Source: Hydractinia symbiolongicarpus (taxonomy: Eukaryota > Cnidaria > Hydrozoa > Anthoathecata > Hydractiniidae). From it: DNA of 64,000 nucleotides. Under the pieces are notes generated by a model that was not told where the DNA came from, searched no databases, and worked only from the letters and a program-made list of their open reading frames with translations. Each line of letters starts with the position of its first letter. Positions within the stretch are counted from its first letter, which is position 1. The DNA lies in assembly GCF_029227915.1 (NCBI RefSeq), contig NC_079880.1:18990001-19054000 (forward strand), read 5' to 3'. Position numbers and translations under genes: made by a program. Positions 8,107 to 17,879 of the stretch are shown here, in pieces.

Positions 8107-11100
8107 TTATTGTATATCACGAACAAGACCAATTTGACCATTGATAAGTCGATCATCGATATCAATATTATTAGTTAGCATTATCAAAGCATTTCTCTTT
8201 ATAATTAATGACTTACATAGTCCATTTGTCTGACTTACATTTCTGTCCAAAGCTTGATTGATTTTTGATATCGATACATTTTCAGGAAATTTGTCAAGGG
8301 AATTAATGACAATGTTTTCACCTTCTAATTTACTAAGTTTTGACAAATTCAGTTGGTCTTTTAAACTATTTTCTGCAAATAAATATATCGAGTCAACTGG
8401 TATGTTTTTTGCAATTCGTGAATTAAGAAGTAACAAATCTTTGTCACCTACTTCTCCAATGCGTACATTATTTAGAAGTTTTATGAAACTATCATCTCCT
8501 TGCTGTCTCATAATTTCAGATAGCTCATACAGTTTAAATGATTTCCATGGATGACAAATATTAAGAAAGTCATGTTTAAATGGAGTGAATATCTTAGCCT
8601 CTTGAACCGGAGGAAGTTGGTATAGATCACCTACAGCCAATATGGTCTTATTCGCAAATGGGTTATCAAGACTCATCTGGAATATCTCGCACAGTCTTTT
8701 GTGTATATGATATAATTTAACATTTGAAACCATGGAGATTTCATCAATTATAACAACATTAAGATGCGAATATTTGTCTCTAAATTTGCAACGAAGGTTG
8801 TCACTTAAATTGTGTAAATTCAAAGATTTTGATTTAGGAATTCCAAAAGCAGAGTTGATGGTGGTTCCATCTATGTTAATAGCTGCAACACCTGTAGGTG
8901 CTACTTTTAATACCTTGCATTTTTCAGGTGTACCTGAATATAAGTTAAACAGCTTTGATAAAGATTGATAAATAGTATTTATTAGGTAAGATTTTCCTAC
9001 ACCTGCACCACCAGTAACGAAAACTTGAAGAGGTTCTACCCTTCTGAAAGAATTACAATTTTGCTGCTTTACTTTGTTATTTGCCCATTCATACAAAAAA
9101 TCAAAAAATAAGCGCTGTTGTTGATTTAATGACCGTATATTCTGCCTTAAGGTATCATCACTTATTAAATTATTAGAACTGATAGAATTATTAGAAACTG
9201 AATTAAACAAAACTGGCTGTTGATAGACTTCCTCTAAATTCAACTGATCAGTTTGTTCAGTTACAATTGTATCTTCAATCATTACATTATTAGATGCACT
9301 CATCCTCATATATGCAGCATTTACATCATCAGAAAAAGGTTCAAAAACACTTCTATTTACATTCACAACATCTAAGACTCCATGTTGTAACAGTTTTTCA
9401 CAGTAACTATTATTAATAAGCAATTCTGTTTCTGAACGAAAGGGGAGAAACAAGAACAACAGATAATGAGCATGCCTTTCGGGGAACAAATCATTGTTTG
9501 GGATTGAATAACGCAAAATTTGTCTAACTTTCCTGCAAACTAACTTTTCCTTGCATGACATTAATGGTATAATACTGGGAAAATTACAGCCAGCTTGAGA
9601 ATTCTCTGAAATATCTGCTGTAAGTATAACAGGTTGAAAATCACATAAAAACTCATTATCAATTTTATCATTTTTGACACAATAATGAGATAAAAACATA
9701 GCAAGACACATATCAACAGATGCATAAAGTCCTGAACAAAAGTTACTATCAGGTCTATCCATGTAACGATCGATCATATTTTTTGCATATATATCAGTGC
9801 TTTCTGAATCAAGTTCATTTAACAATGCCTTTGGTTTGCATAATCTGATTCGTTCTGTTGGAATATTAGTATTAACAAAAATTGTTCTTGGAAAGCATTT
9901 TCGTAACCAAAGTTCTGGTAAACTAAACACTACAGCCTCTTGCAAGGACATTTGTCTTGATGTGGCATAAGCAGATGCCAATTTGTACATAGCTTCCCTG
10001 GTACGCAGTTTCATTGATTGTATCTCCTTACTTGCTTGAATAAGAGCCTGAGATGATTCAGACTCTGATTTCGAAAAGTATGAACACATATATGATACCG
10101 CTTTATAGTAATTGAACACTGGTTGTATGTCCATATTAGCCTGCCAAGCTTTTAAAATATAAGGGTTATAGTTGTTAATGAAGCAAGAATCTGGAGGACG
10201 CTTTAAGTGTATTTCATAATCTGTTGAACTTGAAATTGACAAAGCGTGATAGTAATCTTTTTCTACTATATTTAATTCATTAAGGATGTCACTTATACTT
10301 ATGGAATCACCCTTGTAACCTTGCTTGCTGGGATCTAAATACTCATTTATATACGTCTTTACCCTGCTTAATATATTATTTCGCTCTGTCAAATCATTAA
10401 ATTGTTCCTCAGTTGTTTTTTTACTTGAAATTGGACATGCTACAATAGTCCTTTGAGTAAAAAACCTGCCAAAATTATACCTACGTGGTGTGTTTTTGTA
10501 TTTGCGACAAGATTTTGAATGTTTGTGAGTCTGGTATTTTTTCACTAAATTGTATAACTCATTCTTTTCTCGTGGTAGGTAAGCATGGGTTGTAAAGTCT
10601 AAAAAATTAATGTAGTTGGAAATATTGCTCTCTGTCAGTGTAGGCGCATCTTTAACCCAAATGAAGGAATGAGTATGTTGAGTTCCACGAAATTGAAATT
10701 CCACACGTATAGCATAATATAAAATTTCCCCTAAAAGATTTGTTCTCAATAGTACATTTCGAAAAAGTAGTTCAACTCTATATTGAAGATGCCTTGCAAC
10801 TAATACAGGGTTTTTGTTAAGTATTTCGCATCTTTCAAAGTAAGTCAAGTTGCTTATAGCTTCCTCAGAAAGGGGATTCATATCAAGTTTAGAAATGATG
10901 CTGACAAGCTCGTCCCATTGTAAATCGGCACAAGACAAAGTGAAAAAAAATGTGGGACAACCAAGTTGTCGAATTATGGCCAAGACTTCAAGTTGAAATC
11001 TTTTCCAATAGGCAGGTGTACCTTTTATCTGATTCATGAAAACAAAAGCTTTGTTTGTTGAAACTAGTGATTGTATAGTTTCAGAATATCCTTGTTGTAA

Positions 11101-12294
11101 CATACCTGCCGTTACATTGGCAGAACTCTTGCGCATTGCAATGGAAATCTGATTGTTAAAACTTAGTTGTTGCAAAACGAATTGAACAAAGAAAATGTAA
11201 TCTGATGAAGATGCAAATGTTTGCTTATAGTGTAATAACCTCTGGTTAAAATACTTTACTGGTGAAAGTTTTACATCTCTTTCTACTTTATATCCGAATT
11301 CACCCAAACTAAAAAGAATAGGGAAGGAAAGCTCTTCACAATATTGATCATTTAAAATACTTGTTGGCACTTGTCCTTCACCAGGTGCAATCTCAAATAT
11401 TTCAGTTGTAAGATGTTCTGGAATAATACACATTTCCCCTGCTTGTTGGCGAAAAGAATCCAACGGATTAGAATCAGTCTCTAAATTATCATTGACAGTA
11501 CTACTATCTAATTCAATGCATATTTCTTCATCAACATGTAAATTAAGCAATTCTTCAGAAATGTTTGCTACATTGATATGTACATCACTATACAATTTGT
11601 TGTTTAATTTCAAATAAGTTAAAGCCTCTCCAACTTTCGCAGGCGAAACAAGCTCATAATAGACATGGCCATTAAATTGCAATTTTTTTTTCAATTTAAC
11701 TAAGAGTATACCAGAAGAATCAATATTCCTAGGAAGTGAATTGCAGGTGTTGTCAACGTCAACAGGAATATTACAAATAGCACCTTTAACTTTTGGCATT
11801 TGACCCTTTGACATTATTGCAATTTTCTTGAATAAAATTCTCTTCGATATAAGCACTGCCTCTAACTTATTTAAGCATTTAAGTTCATTCGGAATATCAT
11901 TGACATATAATTTATTAGCCATCGCTTGACAAGGAACTTTACCGTTTTTAACCTTTTGTTTACATGTATTACAAATATACAATAAGCCATTTTCTATTTG
12001 AATATTCTTATATATTTTGTTACCTATTTCACTGCATTTTAAAGGATCAAACACTACAACAGATTTTTTATACAAACATCGCCCACATATAACACATACA
12101 TAACTTGGTCCTTCAAATATTTGTTGCCGAAAACCCTTAATGCTAGTGTCAACAGTGTCTAATAAAAATGATAAATTTTTACAATTTGTAGCTGAGTTAG
12201 ATTTGTTGTCAAACTTTTTCTTTGGACTAGAAACAACTTTTAAAAAAGGGGCTTTATGGCCTTCAAGTATAACAGCTTTATCAGCTTCTGTCAC
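8107..12294 (-). CDS. Helentron 1 Rep/helicase, main part (1395 residues)
   Basis: Rolling-circle Rep plus helicase for excision and strand transfer. N-terminal zinc-binding cysteines (YVCVICGRCLY, YICNTC) resemble the Helitron-associated DUF6570-type region. The Helitron-like N domain contains LSCADLQWDELV. The HUH motif is FRGTQHTHSFIW (about residue 535), and the two-tyrosine motif is in NYYKAVSYMCSYFSK (about 730). The Pif1-like helicase follows, with Walker A GGAGVGKSYL (about 1095) and Walker B VVIIDEISMV (about 1180). The frame ends at TAA 8107-8109 just before the last helicase motifs. Helentron 2 has a sense codon at the matching place, so this is a nonsense change. The frame is continuous with 12951 upstream and 7024 downstream. 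Confidence 0.88.
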   Translation of the reverse strand: MTEADKAVILEGHKAPFLKVVSSPKKKFDNKSNSATNCKNLSFLLDTVDTSIKGFRQQIFEGPSYVCVICGRCLYKKSVVVFDPLKCSEIGNKIYKNIQIENGLLYICNTCKQKVKNGKVPCQAMANKLYVNDIPNELKCLNKLEAVLISKRILFKKIAIMSKGQMPKVKGAICNIPVDVDNTCNSLPRNIDSSGILLVKLKKKLQFNGHVYYELVSPAKVGEALTYLKLNNKLYSDVHINVANISEELLNLHVDEEICIELDSSTVNDNLETDSNPLDSFRQQAGEMCIIPEHLTTEIFEIAPGEGQVPTSILNDQYCEELSFPILFSLGEFGYKVERDVKLSPVKYFNQRLLHYKQTFASSSDYIFFVQFVLQQLSFNNQISIAMRKSSANVTAGMLQQGYSETIQSLVSTNKAFVFMNQIKGTPAYWKRFQLEVLAIIRQLGCPTFFFTLSCADLQWDELVSIISKLDMNPLSEEAISNLTYFERCEILNKNPVLVARHLQYRVELLFRNVLLRTNLLGEILYYAIRVEFQFRGTQHTHSFIWVKDAPTLTESNISNYINFLDFTTHAYLPREKNELYNLVKKYQTHKHSKSCRKYKNTPRRYNFGRFFTQRTIVACPISSKKTTEEQFNDLTERNNILSRVKTYINEYLDPSKQGYKGDSISISDILNELNIVEKDYYHALSISSSTDYEIHLKRPPDSCFINNYNPYILKAWQANMDIQPVFNYYKAVSYMCSYFSKSESESSQALIQASKEIQSMKLRTREAMYKLASAYATSRQMSLQEAVVFSLPELWLRKCFPRTIFVNTNIPTERIRLCKPKALLNELDSESTDIYAKNMIDRYMDRPDSNFCSGLYASVDMCLAMFLSHYCVKNDKIDNEFLCDFQPVILTADISENSQAGCNFPSIIPLMSCKEKLVCRKVRQILRYSIPNNDLFPERHAHYLLFLFLPFRSETELLINNSYCEKLLQHGVLDVVNVNRSVFEPFSDDVNAAYMRMSASNNVMIEDTIVTEQTDQLNLEEVYQQPVLFNSVSNNSISSNNLISDDTLRQNIRSLNQQQRLFFDFLYEWANNKVKQQNCNSFRRVEPLQVFVTGGAGVGKSYLINTIYQSLSKLFNLYSGTPEKCKVLKVAPTGVAAINIDGTTINSAFGIPKSKSLNLHNLSDNLRCKFRDKYSHLNVVIIDEISMVSNVKLYHIHKRLCEIFQMSLDNPFANKTILAVGDLYQLPPVQEAKIFTPFKHDFLNICHPWKSFKLYELSEIMRQQGDDSFIKLLNNVRIGEVGDKDLLLLNSRIAKNIPVDSIYLFAENSLKDQLNLSKLSKLEGENIVINSLDKFPENVSISKINQALDRNVSQTNGLCKSLIIKRNALIMLTNNIDIDDRLINGQIGLVRDIQ

Positions 12295-12318
12295 ATTCTC
12301 TACAGAAATCGAGATAAA

Positions 12319-12951
12319 CTAAATATCATATTGTGTAGGGTTTATGGAATTATTATGGTATACCTTTGATATATATTTTGCGACTTCAAACAAATTAATA
12401 AACTTTAACACAACAGCAGTACCATCTGGGCATGGTCTACCATTAGCATCTCTTGAATGAGAATCAATAATGTAATAATGACGATTGCATTTTAAAATTG
12501 ACACTGCAACACCATTGATAATAAATATAATTCTTGTTTTATTGTTTAAATTTGACCTTAAATTAGAAATCAACTCATTAATAGAAGTAGCACTTGAAGT
12601 CACAAAAAAACCAAAACAGTTATGGTCAAAATTTACATCCATATTTACACCTTCAAGTGAAACAGTTCTAGGTAGTTCAGTGCATGTTAAAAATTGAGTT
12701 GTATTTTGCAGTTTGTACAAATTATCACCCTTTTTAAGAACACAATTGATGTCATTTTTTGTCCATCGCGAGACATGCTTAAAAAATGAAAAGAGAGATG
12801 CATATAATGATATGCAGGTACATTGGATTCCTCTTGTATAGCTAAATTTTTCGTGACCCTGATGAAATGAACCCTTCGTACATTTAATAATTGTGTAAGT
12901 TAGGCCAGAATCTACTTCAACGCTTGTACCACATTCTGACATTTCTAACAT
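12319..12951 (-). CDS. Helentron 1 N-terminal cysteine protease (tegument/OTU-like deubiquitinase)
   Basis: The first ATG is at 12951; the frame is open to 13002. The sequence has a putative nucleophile in GIQCTCISLYASLF and an Asp-His pair in YYIIDSHSRDANG, with FHQGHEKF and TKNDINCVL between conserved hydrophobics. This Q-C...DSH layout resembles viral tegument ubiquitin-specific proteases and OTU-like enzymes, and the same domain opens Helentron 2. TAG at 12319-12321 ends it. The next codons stay in frame into the Rep ORF 24 bases further on, so it was probably one polyprotein. Just before the domain, SVEVDSGLTY stands where Helentron 2 has a 2A motif. Protease family is inferred from motifs. 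Confidence 0.6.
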   Translation of the reverse strand: MLEMSECGTSVEVDSGLTYTIIKCTKGSFHQGHEKFSYTRGIQCTCISLYASLFSFFKHVSRWTKNDINCVLKKGDNLYKLQNTTQFLTCTELPRTVSLEGVNMDVNFDHNCFGFFVTSSATSINELISNLRSNLNNKTRIIFIINGVAVSILKCNRHYYIIDSHSRDANGRPCPDGTAVVLKFINLFEVAKYISKVYHNNSINPTQYDI

Positions 12952-13371
12952 AAAGAACGCTGGAAAAGTTGAATAATGTTGGAAGGACAAGTGTACAGTC
13001 AATTGTCAGTAAAATAAAATAAAATAAATTTATTATATACCTTTTTACAATCAAAGTTTTACTTTACTACTTCCAACCAGTTTGCAACCAGTACTGCGCG
13101 GCATCGTGGTACAGCATTTGAGGATTGAGGAGGAGTATTCGAGCACATGGACGCTGATTGGCCGGTTTTATGGCAAAATCATTTGATTGGGGAAAAGTAG
13201 CAGGTACCATGTGAGTTTTCGCGTGATTATGCAGTTTTTACCCGAAGATAACGTGATATTTCACGTGATTTTTTTAACTTTACTAACCGCCTCGGAGACA
13301 CGCGTAACTTCACTTAAATCCCAGAAGATCAAGATTTTGTTCGAGCTTTCAGCCGAAACTAGAAGCTGTGT

Positions 13372-13391
13372 GTTCCACAGCTAAATAGCTG
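13372..13391. repeat. Right inverted repeat of Helentron 1
   Basis: GTTCCACAGCTAAATAGCTG is the partner of 4481-4500. A 7-bp hairpin (AGCTGTG-TGTTC-CACAGCT) spans 13364-13382. This is the 5' side of the minus-strand element, about 420 bp upstream of the first ATG (12951). Confidence 0.65.
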
Positions 13392-14814
13392 TATTTGCGC
13401 ATCATTGTTATTCGTCCACAAGTCTTTAATGACGTGCATGAAAGAATAATACAAGAATACCATTAAAAGTAAAATATGACTATATTCTTCTTGACCATTC
13501 TTATTTGTGGTTCCAACTTACTAACATACATAGTTTGTTGCACCTAATAAAGTTTCAAATAACAATTTCACTTGACAAGAATGGCCCAGGTAGAATATGA
13601 CAAATGCCTAAAAGAATTTTTCAGAAAAAAATGGTCTTCTTTATTGATAACAACAAATATGATTTTTTTAAGTTATCCTACGTTTAAGTTATCCTAAATT
13701 TAAAGCAAATTGTTGAAGATTTTATTTAAGTTTTCTTTTCTTAACTGTGCGAATCCAATCTTGACAAAAAATATCATACGTCACATCAATGAAAATGTTT
13801 TTAATAAATAGACCACTTTCGAAACGTCGACGTGCAATTAAGAACTTTTGTTTCGACTATATTCTAGCTAGCAGCTAGCTATGGAAAAAAAATTAAAAAA
13901 ACTACCTATAGCGATAATTATATTTTAAAAATCAAGTTACGCCTCCAATGAGAAAAAAGTTTAAGTTGTTTGCCATTTTCTGTATTGAAAAAAGGAAGTA
14001 AACAGAAGGAATTTAATAAGGCTTTGACCATGGGCATTATAAATATTTCGCATTTTCTAAAAAAATAATTAGTCTCACGGCATGAAAATTTAGTATATAT
14101 GTTATTTCCACTAGTATCGTAACTTTTCTTTTCAAAATATTTCAAAATAAAGTTATTTCACTTTTATTCATGGTCAAAGCCTTTACAATTCATAACAGTA
14201 TTTTTCAATTCTTAATAAGAGCCTTGTAACAAACGAAAGATTTATTTAAACAATGATTAGCCGAAACTGTACATACTATATTATATTCACTATATTTGTT
14301 TCGTACTGTATCTCAATGAAATTCGTCTCGCTTGAGCTAGCCATACAGAAAGTTTTACACCTAGCTACATTCAATTTCAAATTGAATTTGTTACTCCAGC
14401 CACATAAGTAGCTAGCCAAAAGACTTTTAAAGGTTAAATCACTGTCACTTTTGCCATTTTTTACATAAAAGGCGTTGAGGTTTTACCCTTCTTTAGCTAT
14501 AGCTAGCTATTAGGCTCCCCAACTTATATAAAGATTAGCTCTCTAGCTAACCAGCTATACAAATTTACGTGGATGTGGCTCAAGTTCTAAACAATACTCA
14601 AATATAAATACTAATGATACATATACTTGGCTAAAAACTAACCTTGTTGACTTTAATTTCTTAACTTAACTCGTTCTTTTTTATCATCCGCACAAAACCC
14701 TAACATACTTTAAGACAAATTCATGACCAATACCGGGTGATCACACTCCCTTAAATTAAATTATTTAAAACGCCCTAGAAAAAACCGCGTCTGTTAAACC
14801 GTATATAATTATAA
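13392..14814. other. No gene seen; spacer between Helentron 1 and the retroelement 3' part
   Basis: AT-rich sequence with several GCTAGC-type runs (13865-13880, 14505-14512, 14541-14560). No supportable coding frame; the short frame at 13918-14145 shows no recognisable domain. Confidence 0.5.
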
Positions 14815-16330
14815 TTGGGTAGGCATGTCGTTTAGGCATTCTAAATCACGCAGCATTGTTATTGATAAGGGAAAAGCCGTCTAAAGTTCACCGTTTACAG
14901 TTGACGTCAAAAATTCCATCCATTCATTCTAATCCAATTAGGTTTTTAGGCAGACCAATAAACTCATTCTTGTCTGATTCTGCTGCAATACAAGAATTTC
15001 TAAATGATGCCAAAGACAAACTTATAGCTATAGACAGATCCTTTCATAAAGGGGTCCATAAGGTTTGCTTTTTACACCATCTGTTAATTCCCAGAATCCG
15101 CTGGCCATTATTAATTTATGAAGTTTCTCTATCTACTATCACAAAACTAGAGCAAAGATTTTCTGTTTTCATTAGTTAAAACTGCATCATTCAATTTCCA
15201 ACATTTCCTTATATTCCTTGACATCGCTTTGTCCTTTTCCCCTGAAAAGTGTTGCATCTTCTCAAATCTTCCAAAATCAGTGGACATCTGTTACTAAGAG
15301 ATTCTGTCTACCCTTGTGTGTCTAAGTGCGTTCCAGATTTAAAGGCTGGAAATTGGAAAGTTATTGAGGCAGTTCTTTCGGCGGATAGCCAGCTCAATGT
15401 CAAAAGGACTTTAGGTTTGCATCAGACTGGTCGAGCTGGCTTAGGGCTCTTAGACCACAAAAATATACCACCTAAAGGCAATCATGCTTACCGAAAGCTT
15501 GTTTCCCATATCATTAAAGAAAACGAAGAAGATATCTACCATGCCAGAGCTGTACAGTTGCATTTGCAAGGCAATTGGACAAAGTGGTGCTCTTATGTGA
15601 AAAATGATTTATCATGGAGAACGGGCAACACCCTACGACACACTTCCCTCTCCAACCAATCTTGTGAGATAGGGAATTGAGAAAGACAAAAGTTGCATTC
15701 TGTGCCAGAAACCATACTCAAATGTCTCTCACATATTGGGTGCCTGTAGGTCCTCCCTTACCCAGGGTAGATGCACACCGCCATGACTCGGTTTTAATTG
15801 TTTTGGTTAAGGCATTAAAAGAGTTTTTGGTATCATATGAACATCTTAAGGTTTCCAAGTGCAACAAAATTAATTTCATTCCGGCCGGTCAATCACCATC
15901 TAAGAAGAGGAATACAAAGTGTCCAGGCCTTTTTCACCTTGCTTCCGATTGGAAAATACTGTCAGATTTAGATTCCTTTTTAGTTGTTCCACCATACATT
16001 GCAATAACACAACTACGCCCAGACGTGTTATTAATATCTTCTTCCAAAACTGTAATTATGTTAGAACTGACTTGTCCATGTGAAGAGAACACGGAATATT
16101 GGCACGAACGAAAGCTTAACAAATATTCTTCACTTTGTTAGGCTATGAAAAACAATGGATGGATCCTGTATTTCTTTTCCATTAAGGTGGGCACAAGGGC
16201 TTTCTGTTCAGATTTTTTTCGCCTAAAGAGAAACCCTAACAAGCCTTTACGTTCCCTATTAAAATCCCTAACTTTTATCTCCATGAGTGCTTCTTTTTAC
16301 ATCTGGATATCTCGAAATTCTACCACTTGG
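14815..16330 (+). pseudogene. RLE-type non-LTR retroelement: RT thumb, CCHC knuckle and endonuclease
   Basis: Similarity starts just after the missing motif C (MSFRHSKSRSIVIDKGKAV, about 14826) and shifts frame into 14856-15179 (IRFLGRPINSFLSD...LLIPRIRWPLLIYEVSLS, thumb). It continues through 15182-15680 and a zinc knuckle CILCQKPYSNVSHILGAC (C-x2-C-x7-H-x4-C). The 15677-16141 frame has LRPDVLLISS...VIMLELTCPCEEN...RKLNKY, which matches the RPD-x12-E/D-LT...K..KY pattern of R2-like restriction-like endonucleases. Several frameshifts and an in-frame TAG at 16139-16141 break it. After the TAG the same frame continues (NGWILYFFSIKVGTRAF...SASFYIWISR), the usual C-terminus of this family. Confidence 0.8.
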
Positions 16331-17377
16331 GTTGAGCCTGAAAAGGCCCCAATCATTCCTGAAGTTTCTTCTGTTACAAATATTGCATGTAAGAAACCAA
16401 AAACACCTGAAAAATCTTCCGCTAGTCACACAAAATCTTGTAAAATCAAAAATGAAGAAAAACTTGCTACAAGGTCATTTAAAACAACAGTCACATTCCC
16501 ATCTAACACTGATTTTAGAAATAGAAGTTTAAAAAACTTGAGAAACACATGTTATGCAAACTCAATTTTACAATGTTTTTATAACCTTCCAAATGTTAAA
16601 GAAGTTATTTCTGTCAGCAAAACAACCTCAAAGTTAGGCGAAGCATTTGTAGGTGTTCTTCAAAGTTCGGCTGTTTCTAGAAGTTCAGTTGACCCTTCCC
16701 ATTTTTTGCGTGCTATGAAACATCATATCGAAGAAAAGTGCGTTTAATATCTTTGCTCAGCATGACGTCCCGAGGTTCTTGAATATCTCCTACCTATTCT
16801 GTCATTGGACTTTCCATTTTTTGGAAGTCTTTTTAGTATTGGCATCAAGACATCGACCACTTGCAATTCATGTCATATTACCAGCTCCTCAGAAGTTATA
16901 GCACAACGCATTCAACTTTCTCTGCACCCTATGTTACAATCTTATTTAGATAATTTCTTTGAAAGCCAGGAGTTGTCAGACACTAATGCCTACTTCTGCC
17001 ATGTTTGTAACGCTCATCAAACTGCTCTAGTTGAAAAAGAAGTAGTTTCGTGCGGTTCCCATCTCACTTTACAGCTAAAACGTTTTGCCAGTGCCAACGG
17101 CGTTGTGTCAAAAATTGCCTGTCGTATTACTGCTTACCCTGGTACCATTTTCATACCATTTACCGCAGATATAGAAGTGAAATTTCGTAAACATTTTCAA
17201 TTAAGGGCGATTATCAACCATTGCGGCAATTTAAATAATGGTCACTACACAACCATAGCCTTCGACCAAATGGTTTACAGATGGATACATTGCAACGATA
17301 GAGCCGTAATTTTCTGTGATGACTGCCTTATTAACAGTCACGAGTCATATGTTTTCTTTTTAGAAGAGCTGAGGTAA
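16331..17377 (+). pseudogene. USP-type deubiquitinase domain fused to the retroelement ORF
   Basis: The frame that ends the retroelement protein continues, via a Lys/Ser-rich linker (about 16340-16520), into a peptidase C19 domain. The Cys box is LKNLRNTCYANSILQCFYN (Cys codon 16550-16552; the usual Gly before Asn is Arg). After a frameshift near 16745 comes FNIFAQHDVPRFL (QQD-type motif). A second shift leads into 16805-17377, with zinc-finger CxxC pairs (TTCNSCH, YFCHVCN), LTLQLKRF, and the His box NLNNGHYTTIAF (His 17243-17245) followed by WIHCNDRAV. All core USP landmarks are present, and the stop at 17375 is where a USP normally ends. There are two frameshifts and no introns, so this is a retroelement cargo rather than a host gene. 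Confidence 0.8.
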
Positions 17378-17387
17378 GACCAGAATT

Positions 17388-17570
17388 AGTCAGCAAGGGG
17401 GCTTGACTACACTCATTCTTGTCTTTGGAGAGTGACGACTCCACTTGTTACCCCAGTCAAAAATAAAAACAAAATCAAATAATAATTAAGTTAGCAGGGG
17501 GTTTGATCACACATGATCTTGTCTTTGGAGAGTAACGACTCCAGTCATTACCTGGGTTAAAAACAAAGAA
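17388..17570 (+). repeat. Two tandem copies of a 3'-UTR unit, about 104 bp period
   Basis: Copies near 17388-17463 and 17489-17570 share TCTTGTCTTTGGAGAGT, ACGACTCCA and the flanking CAGGGGG context. They follow directly on the USP stop codon and are probably the retroelement's 3' untranslated region. From 17571 to about 17800 I recognise no gene. Confidence 0.65.
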
Positions 17571-17879
17571 TAGCATAGTTGAGCAGAAAGTGGTCAAAAT
17601 TTACTTTAGGAAGATAGGGATGTCTAGCTTCTGCTCATGACCGTCCGCAGACCTCTTCGAGGTGACCCAAGTAGGCATCCAGGGTACTTAGGTTCAGAAA
17701 TATGGGTCGAAACCTACCTGCCCTTGGTTAAAGTTCTGTTCATCTTTTCAAAGAGGCATTTTCTCTAGAGGAGTACAACCTCTAGCTTATTTCCACAGAC
17801 CTAACAGGTTGAGTTTCATCATTGCAGTGGCTAGCTACCTCTTTCTAAATTATTTTCTTATTCGGTATATAGTGACTTA

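Larger units (their letters stand above)
4481..13391 (-). mobile_element. Helentron 1 (rolling-circle transposon with endonuclease), about 8.9 kb
   Basis: All genes read on the minus strand, in the order cysteine protease, zinc-finger/HUH Rep, helicase, EEP endonuclease, then a separate spliced RPA-like gene. Rep/helicase plus a C-terminal endonuclease defines Helentrons within the Helitrons. A 20-bp inverted repeat at 4481-4500 and 13372-13391 (18/20 matches) brackets the genes and probably marks the ends. Short hairpins sit at both (4472-4487; 13364-13382). From 12951 to 7024 the reading frame never shifts and is broken only by TAG at 12319-12321 and TAA at 8107-8109. Confidence 0.8.
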
